Shown one piece after another: positions 63,003 through 64,000 of a stretch of DNA of 64,000 bases. The position numbers and the translations under genes are program-made. The notes under the pieces are model-generated. The model was not told the DNA's origin. It saw only the letters and a list, made by a program, of their open reading frames with translations, and ran no database searches. The DNA comes from Apibacter sp. B3706 (GTDB lineage: Bacteria; Bacteroidota; Bacteroidia; Flavobacteriales; Weeksellaceae). The DNA lies in the NCBI RefSeq assembly GCF_011082725.1, contig NZ_CP049715.1, positions 1,612,001 to 1,676,000 on the forward strand. Reading direction: 5' to 3'. Numbering within the stretch: position 1 is the first letter of the stretch; each line of letters starts with the position of its first letter.

Positions 63003-64000
63003 CTAATTTTTTTTATTTCCATAAAGTATAATATCTGAAATTATATATCTAAGTTTATCTTTTAAATCAAATTCCATATCTAATTCTTCAGCTTTATTGC
63101 ACATTTCTAATAATTTAGCAAAACTTGAAATCTCATTATCAATTTTCCTATCAAATATATCAGATAATTTTTTAATTCTGCTTAATGAACTTTTAGGATT
63201 ACTAATCTTTGTTAAAATTTTCATTCGCAATTCATCCGGATGCTTAATTGTTTTTATTTCTTCTAATTCTTTAATTAAATTATCACTTGTGTTAAGTATT
63301 TTATCCATATCCTTTAGTATCGAAAATACTTTCTCAGGCTTTGTTATATGATTTATTCGCACTCCATTTTCTTGTATATATTTTTTGGGATAAAGAAAGA
63401 AACCTTTATTATTTAATTGACCAACACTCAAAATGTTTAAAAAAATCAATGATCCTTGTCCTAAATCATTAGTTGAAATATTAATTGCTGTTGATACTTT
63501 TCCAAATGAGCCTGCATCTTTTAAAAGTTTTTCTGAAACTATTATTTCTAATTTTGATTCATTAATATATGCACTTTTAATCATATATTCGATACCTTTA
63601 TTTAATTTCATATTTGAATGAAGGATTAACATCGAAACAACAAAACTAAAATCCACTCCATACTCATTATATTTAGTTGCAGATGTTATTCCTCGTAAAT
63701 ACAATTGGTTGTCATATTCTACAAGTCTATAACTTCTAAGTTTATTATACTCCTTTTGAAATTTAGATTTAGTTTTAAAATGTTGAACATTATAATTGGC
63801 TAAATCCGATTCTCCAATTTTAAAAAGATTATTAGCGTATTTGGTCATATCATATTCATCTAAAAACGTATTTTTAGAATTGTAAATAGCAATTGCGCTC
63901 AAGTCATTTTTTACTTCATCACCATCAATATATTCTTCGAATTTAAAAATAATATCTTTTTGAATTTTTCCATCTACAACCTCAATTTTTTGATAAACAT
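63003..64000 (-). CDS. Unrecognised protein, 5' end outside the window
   Basis: The minus frame is open from the window edge to a stop at 63003, giving at least 331 residues. The TTG at 63902 sometimes taken as a start is internal, since the frame runs on through VYQKIEVVDGKIQKDIIFKF. The protein is rich in Lys, Asn and Ile and has no signal peptide or membrane helix in the visible part. It ends in a helical segment (KSSLSRIKKLSDIFDRKI to the C-terminus) that may form a coiled coil. A middle motif LKDAGSFGKVSTAINIST and a Gly-rich LGQGSLIFLNILSVG may be structural. No family is recognised. It is in an accessory-like spot after 1 kb of gene-free DNA. Confidence 0.7.
   Translation of the reverse strand, partial: VYQKIEVVDGKIQKDIIFKFEEYIDGDEVKNDLSAIAIYNSKNTFLDEYDMTKYANNLFKIGESDLANYNVQHFKTKSKFQKEYNKLRSYRLVEYDNQLYLRGITSATKYNEYGVDFSFVVSMLILHSNMKLNKGIEYMIKSAYINESKLEIIVSEKLLKDAGSFGKVSTAINISTNDLGQGSLIFLNILSVGQLNNKGFFLYPKKYIQENGVRINHITKPEKVFSILKDMDKILNTSDNLIKELEEIKTIKHPDELRMKILTKISNPKSSLSRIKKLSDIFDRKIDNEISSFAKLLEMCNKAEELDMEFDLKDKLRYIISDIILYGNKKN

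Overview
The window looks like a stretch of chromosome from a low-GC member of the Bacteroidota, class Flavobacteriia (a Weeksellaceae-type genome such as Apibacter would fit, but genus is inference). The reasons are very AT-rich DNA, few Shine-Dalgarno-like leaders, promoters of the Bacteroidota form TTG-N18-21-TAnnTTTG, an endonuclease with a type IX secretion C-terminal sorting domain, many SPII lipoproteins, and family-typical neighbourhoods (mutL-rhomboid-rhomboid-EEP, ileS-traR/dksA-lspA, DUF2520-kdsC). Most of it is core chromosome. No insertion sequence, prophage, tRNA or CRISPR array was seen.

Layout. 1-10.1 kb: tail of a Crp/Fnr regulator, a DEAD-box helicase, a secreted HMA-domain protein, a cysteine-rich mini-protein, NUDIX and mnmD (overlapping), divergent ilvE, a GT39-type membrane glycosyltransferase, a LolD-like ATPase, a DUF493 protein and an acyl-CoA synthetase. 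10.3-19.3 kb, all minus strand: kup-galE-glyA, then mutL-rhomboid-degenerate rhomboid-EEP hydrolase. 19.4-24.6 kb: a small Bacteroidota-type protein, a lipoprotein made of nine near-identical 14-residue units, a TPR histidine kinase plus response regulator, and dinB. 25.1-32.4 kb: a lipoprotein polysaccharide deacetylase and the minus cluster mfd-membrane protein-GT2-pth. 32.5-40.7 kb: a GT14-like transferase with a HExxH mini-protein, two tandem lipoprotein alpha/beta hydrolases, a T9SS endonuclease I, a CapA-like lipoprotein and two small-family membrane proteins. 41-46.6 kb: mutS and a two-gene FGGY kinase/GpsA-like dehydrogenase module. 47.3-60.7 kb: ssrA (tmRNA), dnaN, pheT-DUF2520-kdsC, cls, ileS-dksA-lspA and trpS. 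60.8-64 kb: a DUF2807 protein, an ArsC/Spx-family protein, about 1 kb of apparently non-coding DNA and an unrecognised gene running off the end.

How the genes work together. Genome maintenance (mutS, mutL, mfd, dinB, dnaN), translation (pheT, ileS, trpS, pth, mnmD, ssrA) and envelope building (GT39, GT2, GT14, kdsC, cls, lspA, lolD-like) dominate. Two repair genes, mutL and dinB, have a promoter -7 element only 4-5 bases from the start codon, suggesting leaderless mRNAs.

The most unusual locus is the repeat lipoprotein at 20.08-20.64 kb. Its nine 14-residue units begin with Arg or Lys and end in Arg, so each junction is dibasic, and nearly all differences between copies are synonymous. It sits directly upstream of a TPR sensor kinase/response regulator pair and downstream of three GTCTTTA copies at exact 11-bp spacing. 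Other points of interest are a rhomboid that has lost its catalytic Ser and His beside an intact paralogue, a MutL without recognisable endonuclease motifs, a sugar-kinase/dehydrogenase pair with an operator-like repeat inside its promoter, and several coding-like remnants in the gaps.
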